From Symsagittifera roscoffensis (Eukaryota > Xenacoelomorpha > Acoela > Convolutidae), in the NCBI RefSeq assembly GCF_963678635.1, contig NC_087068.1:26414318-26478317 (forward strand): DNA of 64,000 bases. Reading direction: 5' to 3'. The translations under genes were made by a program, and so were the position numbers. Below are positions 1 to 11,000 of the stretch, one piece after another (position 1 is the first letter of the stretch; every line of letters begins with the position of its first letter). The notes under the pieces were generated by a model. The model did no database searches. It was not told the DNA's origin and saw only the letters and a program-made list of their open reading frames with translations.

Positions 1-2480
1 CAGCAGCAGTGGCATCGCTAACAGTCAGTGAGAAGGTGAAGATCATGCCGTCCAGACGACAGCACGAAGAGAACGAAAGGGATTGTAGGACAATAATTCA
101 GCAACTAGTATCCTCAATACCCCAAGAGATTTTAGCAAGTACTTCTTACGGACAGAAAGAACAGGGGAGCAGCAAGCGAAAGAAAACCGTCACCTTTGTA
201 GACCGGGATAAAGAGGGTGAAGAGGTAGAACACAATCTGCTGCAAGACTATTTGTCCGGGGAGAAGGATGATGAGAAGAACCAGCGATCACAAGATCAAC
301 ACCCGGGACAAGGAAATTTGTCCGGGGAGTCTGAGATAAACGAGAAAATTCCTGATGAGAAACAGGACCTAGAGAACAAGGTTTTGTCCGGGGAGTTCAG
401 ATGGATGCGAAGAAAGCACAGACATGATCTGGAGGAGAGCGCAGTCTCCAGCACAACCTCTTCGACGGATGATGATTCCCGAAACTCAGGAATGGACACC
501 TATTCAGACAGGAACTCGAGTTCGGGATCCGAACTGTCAGAACTAGCGATACACACGCTACTAGTGGAAACTCGGGCAAGGGACCTGGACAGAGAAGTGT
601 ACCAGGATCCTGACAGTGATCGCTACCTAATACCAGGCGAAAGAGTCTTTGACAACGCAGCGGATGACTTAGAAACGATAGCGGTATCGAAACGCTCGAT
701 AAGCCTGTTGCCGCAGAAAGAGGTAGTCAGGACTGATCTTCAGCCGTTTGAACAAGAAACACAACCGTTGGCGAAGGTTTGGTGCGTTAAGATGGAAGAA
801 GACACACATCAACCCAACGAGCTGAATAGCCAGATGAGGGTCATGAAGACGTACTTGAAGGCGAGATACAGACTCTCGGACCTTCTAAGGGCGCAGAGAA
901 ATGATCACATGACAAGCAACCTGAAGAGGTGGATTGAGAATGGTTCTCCGGATAAAGGGGACCTCGAGGAAGATAGTTATCGCATCCTGAGACAATACTT
1001 CATGCAGAAGGAAGGGAGGTTATATTTGAACAAGGACGGGATTGTGGCTTGCAAAAGAAGGGAGGAAGACAGAGTCCTATACAAGTATAACGCGATAGTG
1101 TTACCGCAACTCTATCAGACAGAACTATTATTCAGGTCACATGATCAGATGGGCCATCAGGGGATCGACAAAGTATATCAGAGGATCCTGAAGCGCTTTG
1201 AGTGGCCTGGGATGAAAAAGGCATGCGAGAAATGGGTAACAGCATGCCTGTCATGCCAACAGGTCAAGGATCCAAGGAAATTACGATTTCCATTACAATC
1301 GATTGAGTCGTCTGAATTCAACGAGGTGGTGCAGATAGATCACCAAAAGATATGCATGACAGACAGCGGTTATAACCAAGTCTTGGTCATGATAGATCAC
1401 TTCACGAAGTATGCAGAGGCCGTGCCCTGCATAACTGCCTCGGCGGAAGAGACATGCGACCACCTGATCAATACGTGGATAGCAAGACATGGTTGTCCGA
1501 TGACGTTTCAATCGGATAATGGAACAGCTTTCGTAGGAGAGCTTACGAAAGAGCTCATGAGACGCTCACAGGTCGCTCAGGCTCACTCCACGACATACCA
1601 CCCTCAAACGAATGGCCTAGTGGAAAGACAGAATAGGACGTTAGTGTCGATGCTGAGGGTATATTGTTCCAGGTACATGACCGATAGGGACAGATACCTT
1701 CCACAGGTGATGGGAGCTTATAATAGCACGCAACACTCCACCACTGGAGTCAGTCCACACGTGATGCTGACGGGACACGAGAAGTCTTTACCCTTGACAT
1801 TCTTCTACCCAGAGTATGAGGGAAAGAAAACATCTCCACAGGTTAACGTAAGGGATGTGATCAGACGTCAACAGGAGTTGAATGATCTGTGCAGACGAAA
1901 TACTCAGCAAGCACAGGCAAGGCAGAGGAAAAGATTCGACAAGAAAGCAGCTGGTGCAAAGGCTTACTCGGTGGGAGACTACGTATGGGTATTTCAGAAC
2001 GTTATACCACCGAAAGGAACAAAGAAGCTTCTAAAAAAGTGGAGGGGACCCTTCATGATTACGGAGGTGCACCAGGATGGTCGTTTTCATAGACTGAGTA
2101 CTGGCCGAGCCGCCCACTACGAGAACATCAAGCCACACAATCCATCGACAGAAGACTGGTGTATACCTGCAGACATGGAAGAAGGGGATTATCTAATGAT
2201 GGACCCTGCTTGTGAGGTCAATGAAAAAGGCACCAGGGAGAGGAACGATGGAAACGAAGTCGTAGAGGAAGGTACGGATACACCATTGGACCTGGATCCA
2301 AACGAACAGATCGAAGCGGACGATGAAACCTTACCCTACGCAGAGGAAGATTGGCAGGATCCCGAACAGACAGAGGTCCCAAGAACTTGGAACGAGATCT
2401 TCCGTTCACGATGCAGACTCGTCAGAAGGACGGGACGAGACCAAGAAAGAAATACAATCCTTACGGTGACGACTTTGTAG
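1..2480 (+). CDS. pol: Copy 1 polyprotein ORF1, partial: integrase region
   Basis: This is the C-terminal part of a Ty3/Gypsy polyprotein, open from the left edge with no start codon of its own. It begins with a charged linker that contains three LSGE-type repeats (nt 252-396). Next comes the integrase zinc-binding HHCC module (about nt 1139-1260, HDQMGH and CLSCQQ). The catalytic core has Asp at 1338-1340, Asp at 1515-1517 in QSDNG, and Glu at 1623-1625 in GLVER, which is the D,D35E arrangement. The integrase C-terminal segment (KKWRGPF, about nt 2035) ends the recognisable part. The last roughly 30 codons differ completely from the inner copy, whereas the overlapping +1 frame matches it, so a frameshift lies at about 2375-2396. 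The true protein would have continued into the frame ending at 3493. Confidence 0.9.
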   Translation, partial: AAVASLTVSEKVKIMPSRRQHEENERDCRTIIQQLVSSIPQEILASTSYGQKEQGSSKRKKTVTFVDRDKEGEEVEHNLLQDYLSGEKDDEKNQRSQDQHPGQGNLSGESEINEKIPDEKQDLENKVLSGEFRWMRRKHRHDLEESAVSSTTSSTDDDSRNSGMDTYSDRNSSSGSELSELAIHTLLVETRARDLDREVYQDPDSDRYLIPGERVFDNAADDLETIAVSKRSISLLPQKEVVRTDLQPFEQETQPLAKVWCVKMEEDTHQPNELNSQMRVMKTYLKARYRLSDLLRAQRNDHMTSNLKRWIENGSPDKGDLEEDSYRILRQYFMQKEGRLYLNKDGIVACKRREEDRVLYKYNAIVLPQLYQTELLFRSHDQMGHQGIDKVYQRILKRFEWPGMKKACEKWVTACLSCQQVKDPRKLRFPLQSIESSEFNEVVQIDHQKICMTDSGYNQVLVMIDHFTKYAEAVPCITASAEETCDHLINTWIARHGCPMTFQSDNGTAFVGELTKELMRRSQVAQAHSTTYHPQTNGLVERQNRTLVSMLRVYCSRYMTDRDRYLPQVMGAYNSTQHSTTGVSPHVMLTGHEKSLPLTFFYPEYEGKKTSPQVNVRDVIRRQQELNDLCRRNTQQAQARQRKRFDKKAAGAKAYSVGDYVWVFQNVIPPKGTKKLLKKWRGPFMITEVHQDGRFHRLSTGRAAHYENIKPHNPSTEDWCIPADMEEGDYLMMDPACEVNEKGTRERNDGNEVVEEGTDTPLDLDPNEQIEADDETLPYAEEDWQDPEQTEVPRTWNEIFRSRCRLVRRTGRDQERNTILTVTTL
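252..396 (+). repeat. Three internal copies of the polypurine-tract motif (copy 1)
   Basis: TTGTCCGGGGAG(T) occurs at 252-263, 318-330 and 384-396, at intervals of 66 bp. The same string lies at 2871-2883 in another reading frame and, with one change, at 13633-13645 directly before the 3' LTR. In this cluster it encodes LSGE. The identity to the LTR-adjacent sequence suggests central polypurine tracts. Confidence 0.8.
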
Positions 2481-3493
2481 TGGATAGGATAGATCTAAAG
2501 AAAATAGTGGAGGAAGTAAGTGGTTTAGAGGAAATAACTGTGTCACAAGACATTGACATAGTCGATGATCACAACGATGAGTGGGTTGACGACTGGTCGA
2601 AACCCGAGGTAGAATTCGACGATGAGCAACAGCAGTCATATGAACAAGACCTGACGAACCTGCGTGTCTTAGAGTGGCTGAACGAAATGACATCAGACCC
2701 TAAAGAGACCAGCGTTACGATTCAAGACGTAGATCGTGAAAGCGCGAAATACGTTAAGACCGAACGAGATGATCCTTCCTGGGCTGCCCAGGGAGGACAA
2801 CTTCTCATTCCAGCTTCTAACCTTGACTTGATATCCGGTATGCGATCGACGGGGACGCCGATGGATGTTTTTGTCCGGGGAGTGGGGGTAGGACTTACCC
2901 ACACTGAAAACCTGATAATAAAAAAATTGAGAATAGCAAGAGAAACAGGAGAGTTAGAAGCAGAAACAGGCGAAGAACATAAGAAACCCGACATAGGGAG
3001 GGTCGTTGAGTCATATTTTAACTTACCAAATGAATATTCAAGTAACATAATACTAACAGACAGTGATTTCATACTCACAAACAGAACATGTGCGATAACA
3101 ATCACCGCAGACATGAGTTTTAGGACAGCGTTAGCGGCAGATTTTAAGAGAGAATACAAAAACGTGGAATTCCTTTGGAAGCAAAGACCAGGGATAGGGG
3201 GCGTAGCAGCCTTACCTCCGGCGGTGTCGCAGATACCGGGAAAGTACTTATGCTTCTTGGTAACGAGGGCGCCAGAGAAGCAGCACGTGGACCCAGAAAA
3301 CCTAGTCTTATCCTTGACGAGGCTGAGGGACTTCCTTGTGGAAATGGACGTGAAGGAGCTCTCGCTTCCAGTGTACGATCCAAACAGAGGAAGACTGCAT
3401 CCTCGGGAATTGTACGCGCTTGTACACGTGATATTCTCTGATACGAACATACAAGTATATCTACACAAGAAATATTACTTAAGTATAGGCTGA
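2411..3493 (+). CDS. Copy 1 polyprotein tail: macro-domain-like C-terminal region
   Basis: In the inner copy this region is fused in frame behind integrase; here it is displaced by a frameshift. The start given is a Met (context TCACG-ATG) conserved in both copies as M(Q/E)TRQ, just before a conserved YNPYG-DFVVDRI block. It could be an internal start, but I infer the ancestral form was a fusion. About the last 150 residues resemble macro domains of the TARG1/OARD1 kind: a strand ending ILT, then CAITITADMSF and ALAADFKREY, a GKYLCFLVT strand, a helix with SLTRLRDFLVE, a SLPVYDPNRGRLHP loop and an amphipathic helix LYALVHVIFS. Macro domains bind or hydrolyse ADP-ribose derivatives. The usual glycine-rich catalytic loop is replaced, so activity is uncertain. 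The motif TTGTCCGGGGAGT falls at 2871-2883 and reads FVRGV here. Confidence 0.65.
   Translation: MQTRQKDGTRPRKKYNPYGDDFVVDRIDLKKIVEEVSGLEEITVSQDIDIVDDHNDEWVDDWSKPEVEFDDEQQQSYEQDLTNLRVLEWLNEMTSDPKETSVTIQDVDRESAKYVKTERDDPSWAAQGGQLLIPASNLDLISGMRSTGTPMDVFVRGVGVGLTHTENLIIKKLRIARETGELEAETGEEHKKPDIGRVVESYFNLPNEYSSNIILTDSDFILTNRTCAITITADMSFRTALAADFKREYKNVEFLWKQRPGIGGVAALPPAVSQIPGKYLCFLVTRAPEKQHVDPENLVLSLTRLRDFLVEMDVKELSLPVYDPNRGRLHPRELYALVHVIFSDTNIQVYLHKKYYLSIG
2871..2883 (+). repeat. Internal polypurine-type motif in a second reading frame
   Basis: TTGTCCGGGGAGT is identical to the motifs at 318-330 and 384-396 but is read in another frame (F-V-R-G-V instead of L-S-G-E). Conservation of nucleotides across frames argues for a DNA or RNA function. 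Confidence 0.75.
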
Positions 3494-3884
3494 GTGATGT
3501 GCGTAAGAGTGTTAGGTCAAAGACTAAGTTGCATGTGATATGTGTGTTATGTTATGTTATGTGTTAGGTTATTAAGATCATGGGTAAGTAGGGGTTAGTG
3601 ACCATGAACAACTAAATGACGATCTTGGGAATAGATCCAAAGTTTGGACTGTCCAATCTTAGGTCGAATTCCAAAATTTTAGAAACCAATTGATTTTAGT
3701 AAAAATTGTAGGATAAATATCTTTTTATCTGAACTGTCTTTAAGCAAATTTTAACGATATATGTTAAGGTGAAACTGACAAGTGTGACATTCGTGATTTC
3801 TTTTCTAGATCCTGATTGATCGTTTAAATTACTCACTTGAGTCAAATTATCAAATTGAATCAAATCAAACTTGGAAGGAACAGT
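3494..3884 (+). promoter_or_regulatory. Intercistronic region with putative splice acceptor for ORF2 mRNA
   Basis: No coding frame is recognised between the macro-like tail and the second giant ORF. At 3801-3808 a pyrimidine run ends in TAG, followed by ATCCTGATTGATCG. The inner element has a pyrimidine run, TAG, and ATCTTGATTGATCG at the same place (27844-27866), although the surrounding sequence has diverged. A conserved 3' splice site feeding a subgenomic ORF2 mRNA, as for retroviral env, is the simplest reading. The donor was not identified. Confidence 0.5.
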
Positions 3885-6110
3885 ATGGACAATTTCAACC
3901 TGGATGAATTGATGGACCTGGCAGAGGCATATGTAGGACCGATGGTAGATGCGATCTATCGTCGGCTGATCGAACGAGACTTCGCTCTGGAGGACCCAGA
4001 GGTGGTCATGTTGCTGACCGCCCTGATCAACATCTTGGGGCACGACAACCGTGGGGACCGCCCCACGGAAGTCCTGTTGATGGCAGCATATGGAGAAAGA
4101 GGAGTACTAGACCGCCCGAACATGAGAGTGATGAGGTGGAGAAACGGGGCTCTCTCAGGGAGTGACTTGGCGAATGAGCCTGGATTGGGAAGTTCTAGGA
4201 CTTACCAACCAGGTGAGATGCCAATGCCCTCTAAGCCTAAACCTGGGTTGACGAGAATGCATCAGGAGATGAACAGCGAGGCGACCTCGTCTGGTTCACC
4301 ACTGAGAGCAGCTGTGCCACCGAAAAGGGCAAAAGTAACACAGAAGGTTCAGACGAACCAAACCATACAAGATCTGGACGAGATGAACGATCAGCTGATA
4401 AGTACGAAGAAGGAGCTGGACGAGATGACCAGAAGCATGCTCCAGATGGAGGAAGATCGGGACATGTGGAGAAAGTTGTTTGAAGATTGCAACAAAAAAC
4501 AGGGTCAAGAGATCGAACGCTTAAGGCAGGAATACAAAGAGCGATCGGATCAGGTGGCGTTGACAACGGCCGTGGAGAAAGTGATACCTGCAAGGGATAT
4601 TCCTCGTGGGCAGTCCCCGATGGAGCTCTTGACGCCTCGAGAAATGAGTCAAACAACGGAGACACGACCTCCAGCAGAGACAAATCGAGTAACGATCCCG
4701 GATCCTAGTGACACCTTGGGTGACCCCGTCGTAGAACAGACAGTGAGGAAGCTGATAGAGACAGCTGGACGACTGGTCGCTAACAAGAATGCGCCAGGTT
4801 CCGGGGTGACTGCGCCCTATGGAACGATTGACGATACGGGCAGAGTACAACTCTCCCAGACCGTGATCAGACAAGGGTTAAGTAACGTGACACCACTCAT
4901 GGGGAGCTCGAGAATTCCAGAGAGGAAAGTACGAAAGATGCCAGCGAAGAAAGTGTCTCGTGTAATAGACGTGCAGAAGAATAATCAATTGAAGTATAAT
5001 TTCACGGGAGTTCCGGAGACAGATCCGAAGGCCTGCTTCAATCGAGCTACCTGGAGCCCGGCTGTGAACCTGCAGCAACCACCACTCGGGACATCTCACC
5101 TGATATTGGGAGACAGTTTAGTCAGAATGCTGTCGAATTTGAGGACCTCGTGGGTCACCACGGTGATGGCCTTTGGAGGCGCGACGATAGCCCAATTATA
5201 TCGGATGGTGGAACTGATGAATCCAGGGAAGATTCCCAATGTGATGATCTTAGTTGGGACGAATGACATCTCCAGAGGATCAGACGAGCAGGAAGCACTG
5301 TGGGAGTCAATGATGGTGTGTTTGTTCACTACCCTCTGGCAGAAATTCAGTTGCGCGGTACTGACCGTTTGCACTGTGCCAATGAATACGAGAAGCCTGA
5401 CAGCATCAGGAAGGAGGCACAACGAGGGAGTCATGAGATGGAACAACATCTTGAGGAACCTAGCAAATCGAAATGCCGGAAGGATGATCCTCATGGACAT
5501 TGAGCATGAGTTGAGAGCCATGGATCAGGCCAGACTGACCACGGATGGCATCCACTTCGACAGTATCGAAGGACAAGCTTGGTTGAATCGAGTCTTCCAA
5601 GAACGGTTGGAGGAGCTGGAGGCAAAACTCTTTGACACAGGAGTGCTGAAGGAAGAGGGAACGGTGAGTGATGCGGTGATTACCACCTTTGTGCCTCCTA
5701 GCCTGGAGACACGCTTGGGTACGGTCCCAGCCGTCACGAATCACCGGCAACAAAGCTCCAGCGAACCAGGTCGAAGAACAGACGTGCAGGATCGGTTGGG
5801 AGAAGCACCGATGAGGAGAACAATTCATCCTAGGAGAAGGATAGGACCTGTCAACCAACCAATCGAAGAAGTAGCAGGCACATCTAGGTCGGACACTAGA
5901 TCGGAGACGATGAGTACCAGTCGAGAGGAAAGACCGAGCAGAGGCTCATTGTTGTGGTCGAGGTCCATACCGTCTCCTTGGCATATATACAAAGACGAAC
6001 TAATGAAGCTGGATCTCCAGAGAGTAAGCTTCATCGAAGATGCAAGGAGGATGTTGAATGGAGCGATGCTATCCGTCAGCAAATTGTACTCGATAACCGG
6101 CGTAGACTAG
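3885..6110 (+). CDS. Copy 1 ORF2, N-terminal piece: helical domain, coiled coil, SGNH hydrolase
   Basis: I chose ATG 3885 because it aligns with the ATG at 27947 of the inner copy. Residues 1-110 form a conserved helical block (Y-RLIERDF, RPTEVLLM-AYGE), followed by a charged coiled-coil-like stretch. From about residue 400 an SGNH (GDSL) hydrolase fold is visible: LILGDSLVR with Ser411, an FGGA block, LVGTNDIS with Asn460, and DGIHF with Asp554 and His557. These are the oxyanion and catalytic residues of the family, so an esterase or acyl hydrolase is likely; the substrate is unknown. A proline/arginine-rich linker follows. The frame ends in TAG at 6108-6110, where the inner copy has a Trp codon and continues. 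This is a nonsense break, and the next frame (6111-8096) is the continuation. Confidence 0.85.
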   Translation: MDNFNLDELMDLAEAYVGPMVDAIYRRLIERDFALEDPEVVMLLTALINILGHDNRGDRPTEVLLMAAYGERGVLDRPNMRVMRWRNGALSGSDLANEPGLGSSRTYQPGEMPMPSKPKPGLTRMHQEMNSEATSSGSPLRAAVPPKRAKVTQKVQTNQTIQDLDEMNDQLISTKKELDEMTRSMLQMEEDRDMWRKLFEDCNKKQGQEIERLRQEYKERSDQVALTTAVEKVIPARDIPRGQSPMELLTPREMSQTTETRPPAETNRVTIPDPSDTLGDPVVEQTVRKLIETAGRLVANKNAPGSGVTAPYGTIDDTGRVQLSQTVIRQGLSNVTPLMGSSRIPERKVRKMPAKKVSRVIDVQKNNQLKYNFTGVPETDPKACFNRATWSPAVNLQQPPLGTSHLILGDSLVRMLSNLRTSWVTTVMAFGGATIAQLYRMVELMNPGKIPNVMILVGTNDISRGSDEQEALWESMMVCLFTTLWQKFSCAVLTVCTVPMNTRSLTASGRRHNEGVMRWNNILRNLANRNAGRMILMDIEHELRAMDQARLTTDGIHFDSIEGQAWLNRVFQERLEELEAKLFDTGVLKEEGTVSDAVITTFVPPSLETRLGTVPAVTNHRQQSSSEPGRRTDVQDRLGEAPMRRTIHPRRRIGPVNQPIEEVAGTSRSDTRSETMSTSREERPSRGSLLWSRSIPSPWHIYKDELMKLDLQRVSFIEDARRMLNGAMLSVSKLYSITGVD

Positions 6111-8096
6111 TTGATAGCCGCTAGCATAAATTTCAGCTCCACGACGGCCTTGAGATTTGCTGATTTGGAGGGACTGCCCTCTAACAACACGATGGGACCA
6201 GTGAATGCGAGACCGTTGCAAGATGTGAGATTGAACCATGATGAGGGGAATCGTGAAGAGAGACCGGGAAGATTCCTGACGGCGAGAGCGCCGATTGGAC
6301 AACACGTGAAGATATTTAGGCAGCTGACGACACCACCTGGTCATGTGAAGGAGAGAGTGTACCCAAAACTAGTGAACCAAGATGGTGATGCCCAGAGATA
6401 TGGCGGATTGACAGCGATAAAGAAAGATGAGACCATCTTCGCCGCCTATGACAAAGCAGAGATGAGGAAGGCCAAGATCATGGTAGTAGCGAATTCAGAG
6501 TTCGTATACACCTCCAAGTCTTTGTTTTGGCCGGACGTCATAATGCTGGCCGCGGTTGACCTAGACCTATTGCAGTCAGTATCTTTGGCTATAGGGGTAC
6601 AAAGGCAGACAGACATGAACCCAATAACGATTGTGTTTGCTGGCATCAATGACCATCTACACAGTAGAGGTTTTCTGAGCAGGCTCAGAGATCCTGCAAC
6701 AGCAGAAAACGCAGTATGGCCAGCATTAAAAGACATCCTGGAGTCGATGGGTGAAGTGGTGGATGCGACGAAGGAGGGGTCATTCAATAAAGTGGCGTTG
6801 AGAGTAGTATTCGCGTTGTCTCCGGGATATGCACATCTCCCGGATGGACTGAAGTTTGTGTATGCAATGGTAGCCTTACTTTCGGAAGGAAAATATGATG
6901 TGATCATATCGGCCCCGAATCGCATGATAGAAATGGAGAACCTAAGGCCACTTAAGGCTCAACTGCCTGCAGTATGGTCAGATATCTCAAACGCGATGAG
7001 AGGATTCAAGGACTACGCGCTACACATGTTGGTGTTGGACGAAGTGCTGGGGTTGGAACTGTCCAACTTCAGTCGGCAACTCAAACTGAAACCGGGAATA
7101 GACGACGACCATCGAGTGATCACGGCAATGTCCAACGACTTATGGTTCCGAGCAATGGAAGTGGCGAGTGAAGACACAAGAAGAAAAAATTCACTGGAGA
7201 CGAGAGCTCATCTGGAGGCGATGGTTCTGAGAACCAAGCCGGAAGCCAACCAGTGGCTACACCTGAACCCTAGAGTAGCGGCATTGGGTGCAGATGCTTT
7301 TCAGCAAGGCCCCGTAATGATCACGAAGATGCATGCCTACTTGTTGAAGGAGGTGAACCTGGCGGAAAATGCCGGAGAAAAGACCGCTGAGTTTGTGAAC
7401 AGAATGTGTCAGATTACTCTGGAAACCTTCTGGACCCAGGAAGTGAAAGGACAGGAGGGCTTTGAAAGGACAGACAGCATGCTAGAAGGGTTGGGAGCCG
7501 GATGGACCGCGTCCTTCTTGGCGAAAGTTTACCCGAAAGTCTCGCACTATTTGATAAAAGAATTCCTCCAAGCAGTAGTGAGAGTATCGATAGTGGAATT
7601 AATAGCCTTGTTCGTGACATTCGGAGCGGAGAGTTTCGTGAAAGGACCGGCGATACTGCTTACGGATGGAATACAGAACCTGCGACTAGACGGACTTCTG
7701 ACATTGATCGCAATAACCCACGGAAACTTGGGAGGACTAATGAAACTGGCACGTTGTCCAGAGCAGATGAAAGAGAGAGTGAGGAATCTGGATATGAAGA
7801 AATCCACGGACTCGTGGAACAAAATAAGAGACCTGAGACACACTCTTATCCAGTATCTCTTGCAGCAAAATCGCTTTGGAACCGGAGAAGACGAGACAAT
7901 TGAAAGAGAGGAAGATGTTAGACGACATGTTGGAGGCATGCCGCTATTAACAGATTTGAGCTTAGCTATGAGAACCGATCCCTTGGCGCTGATCAGAGGA
8001 GTCACGGAGTTCGTGACAGTGATCTATGGACCAGCAGTCACGTTTGCGTTCCCTGACGTTAAAGTGGAAGCATTAGGAGGTCGGTGCTGCACCTGA
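6111..8096 (+). CDS. Copy 1 ORF2, middle piece: degenerate second SGNH-like region and unknown domain
   Basis: This is the in-frame continuation of the preceding piece after its TAG codon and aligns throughout with residues about 750-1400 of the inner ORF2. It contains KIMVVANSEF, SLFWPDVIML and VFAGINDHLHSRG. The last resembles the GxND block of SGNH enzymes, while the position of the nucleophile block lacks a clear GDS. Downstream are VLDEVLGLELSNF and DDDHR, which are conserved between the copies, then a helix-rich segment I do not recognise. Near 8075 the reading frame departs from the inner copy and the remaining homology moves to the frame beginning at 8084, so a one-base indel lies there. 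Confidence 0.75.
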   Translation: MIAASINFSSTTALRFADLEGLPSNNTMGPVNARPLQDVRLNHDEGNREERPGRFLTARAPIGQHVKIFRQLTTPPGHVKERVYPKLVNQDGDAQRYGGLTAIKKDETIFAAYDKAEMRKAKIMVVANSEFVYTSKSLFWPDVIMLAAVDLDLLQSVSLAIGVQRQTDMNPITIVFAGINDHLHSRGFLSRLRDPATAENAVWPALKDILESMGEVVDATKEGSFNKVALRVVFALSPGYAHLPDGLKFVYAMVALLSEGKYDVIISAPNRMIEMENLRPLKAQLPAVWSDISNAMRGFKDYALHMLVLDEVLGLELSNFSRQLKLKPGIDDDHRVITAMSNDLWFRAMEVASEDTRRKNSLETRAHLEAMVLRTKPEANQWLHLNPRVAALGADAFQQGPVMITKMHAYLLKEVNLAENAGEKTAEFVNRMCQITLETFWTQEVKGQEGFERTDSMLEGLGAGWTASFLAKVYPKVSHYLIKEFLQAVVRVSIVELIALFVTFGAESFVKGPAILLTDGIQNLRLDGLLTLIAITHGNLGGLMKLARCPEQMKERVRNLDMKKSTDSWNKIRDLRHTLIQYLLQQNRFGTGEDETIEREEDVRRHVGGMPLLTDLSLAMRTDPLALIRGVTEFVTVIYGPAVTFAFPDVKVEALGGRCCT

Positions 8097-11000
8097 ACCT
8101 CATATCGGCAGTGGACGGTAGTACATTGAACTGGTGTGAGCAGAACACATTGCGGGAACTCATGAGTGAAGATCTGTTGTTTGCGAAGATATCAGAGCCA
8201 GAAATGACGATCATCAATTTTGACGATCACTTCCGTGACCGCATGGGAGAAGTAGAAAGAGGACACATCGAGGTGTTTCCAAAGCTTTGGAATCTGAGAA
8301 CCTATGACAAAACGAATGGTGAAATAACCAGAGTGCCTCGTCTCACTGCAGCATACCACAAGGTGAGAGAAGAAACGAAGGACTGGGGCGATTACAAGAA
8401 GCTACCGGAGGCAATCCCTGAATTCCCTATAATAAGAAGGATGTTGCTCGGAGCAGTCTCCGTGGTACAAACTCCTAGGTTGAGAGCATTCGAAACCAAT
8501 GAAAGGAGAATAGGGAATTTCGTGGGAACGATGGATCCATACTTCGTAGGGAGAAATGCCGCCGTGTTACAGTACACACGATTTGCATACACGGATCAAG
8601 CGACGAGAAGGCGAATAAGCAACGCCGCTACTCCCAAGCCTGGAAGATTTGATGAGGAATGGAAAGGACTAGGCTTAGCTCCGATGAGAATGAGAGGCAG
8701 GACAGAATTGCCTGAAGCCTCATTAATCCTGACCAGTGTGAAAAAGGAGATGAAAGTGGGAGGAATATTGCAGACGAGAACCTTCCTAGCACCCTTCGGC
8801 TGTGAAGAAATCAAAGTGGTCCATGGAAAAGAGGAAGATAAATCGGCCGGTACATTGCTCATACCGAGATTCCAGGAAGAAGCCGACAATGACGAACAAG
8901 GACCATCGAGCTCGAACAAGGATAAGTCAGAAGGAGATGACGGACAGGGTGGAAGCCGTCAGACTGAAGAACCCATGCAACAAGATCAAGCTGGTGGGGA
9001 AGACGACAGGGCATCGACAGGAGGAACATCCAGCCTGGATTTCAATATCTTCAGTGATCTTGAGAATAATGCAGACACGTTGGAAACGACTGAGCCAGCG
9101 GATGAAGGCATCTCGACACTGGAACCTCCGTCAGCCTTTGAGGAAATGAAACGGAATTTGCCGGAGAGCAGCTCTCCTGGCAATTCAAGAAATAACGACC
9201 ATAGAATCCTCATGGAATCACCACGGAGGAGAAGGATAGAGGCCTCAGCCAGAGTAACTTTCTTGGGAACGCTGCCCGAAGAGGAATGGGAAGTACATCA
9301 CCGAGACCACGAGAGTAGGACGGGATGTAAGCTGGACAGAGTGGCGTTTATGGAAGAAGTCTGGACCGTGATTCAGAGCTATGGGACCCAGTCCATCCTC
9401 AAAACAGGTCTCAATCAACCCTTGATGAGAGAAGTACTTGACAAGCTTGATGAGTGTGAAGGGAGACTGAGTGAGTTATTGATCGACTCAGCCACTGATG
9501 AGAGTGAAGCGAATTCTCCCATCAAGATGACACCGCAGGACGATGAAGGAGAGGTGGTGTACCTGTCAAGAACCAGGAGAGGGACGATGCGATCGAAAAT
9601 GGTGATTGATAAAATCAATGCGATGAAAATGAAGTTAGGCAGCAGAGTGATGCCGAGGAGAATTGGGAAGACGAAAGTGGATTCAGAAATATCGATGAAA
9701 GCTGGTAACTCAGCGAAAAGAAAACGAGTCGAGGAAGTCATGGATTTGGGACAAGGTGATTATCAATTGTCTGGCGCAGATAGAATATTAACTGATATAG
9801 CGATGGTGCCACCCATTCTCATGGCGGGGATAAAGTCAACCGGTTATAAATCCAAAAGGAGTGACCGCACTCTGACTGGAGCAACGTTAGAAATGGAAAT
9901 ACTCAGCCAATGTGGAGAGAGCAAAATGAGGGACTTCAAGCCATCTCCCATGAATCATGGAAAGGGAAGTGTTGCAGGACAACTAACACCAGTGGAATAC
10001 AACCGACTAACCGTGTCGGAGACAGTGTCGATAGATGAACCCACTGGTGGATACATGGAGATGTTGGAATACCGGAACTCGGCTAGAGGGTATGTAATGG
10101 CCCTGGAAGACGAAAAAGCCATGGAGGGTTATCTGGAAATGATGTTGCAAGGCACCACCCTCAAGCAGAAGGCGTATGGAACTTTGGCATCGTCTGACAT
10201 ACAGACGGAAACAATCGAGCAGTTAGTGAGCCTTCCATGGAAAGCAGTAGTATTGAGGTATTTCGAAGAAGAAATGAGGACTACGCCAAGAATACATGCT
10301 CTCGTGGCAGTACCTTACGTAAGAACAAAGTTACAACTCAGGTTCGCCTGGTGCATGATGGGATTGACTCGCGAAGAATATGATTCAGAAGAAAGGAAGA
10401 GATCAAAGGAGGAAAAAGTTTTCCTTATGACGAATCTGAGGGATCTGATAGTCCAGGAGGGAGCAGCAGTAGCGTGTGCGAAGCGGAGAGACGCTCTCTG
10501 TTTCATTCGATTCCTGATAGAGCAGATTTCAGTACCTGCATTAAACACTTGTGTTAAAATGTTGAGGGAAGGCGATGAGCGAACGAAAGCCTTATTCTTG
10601 CTAGCACTGCTGGATATGCAGCAAAGTAAACCGATGAGGGTAAACATGAAAGAACCTGAAGAATTGGAACCCATGAAAAAGATAGACGAGATCAGGAGAT
10701 TCTCAAACAAGGAGTTGAGACTCACTAAAGAATCTATGGGAGCATTGCCGAAATCCAGTGAATACTGTGGACCGATCAAGAAGAAGTCATATAGCTACGT
10801 ATCCGGGATTATAGGGATAGCGTACAATCCTTTCCTGAGTGAAGACATACGCGATTGCTTCTTTGATTATGAGCAGGCGGTGTTACTAAGATTCTGGACG
10901 TCCAGAATTGTAACGATTAAGAGCGTTAACAATCCACAGGCCAAATTGGGATTGGTCTTGGAAGAAGAGGTGACTGCACCTTCAGTACCAAAATCCGACA

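Noticed and set aside
2722-3468. 248-codon frame on the minus strand
   Set aside because: It is the shadow of the conserved plus-strand macro-like tail.
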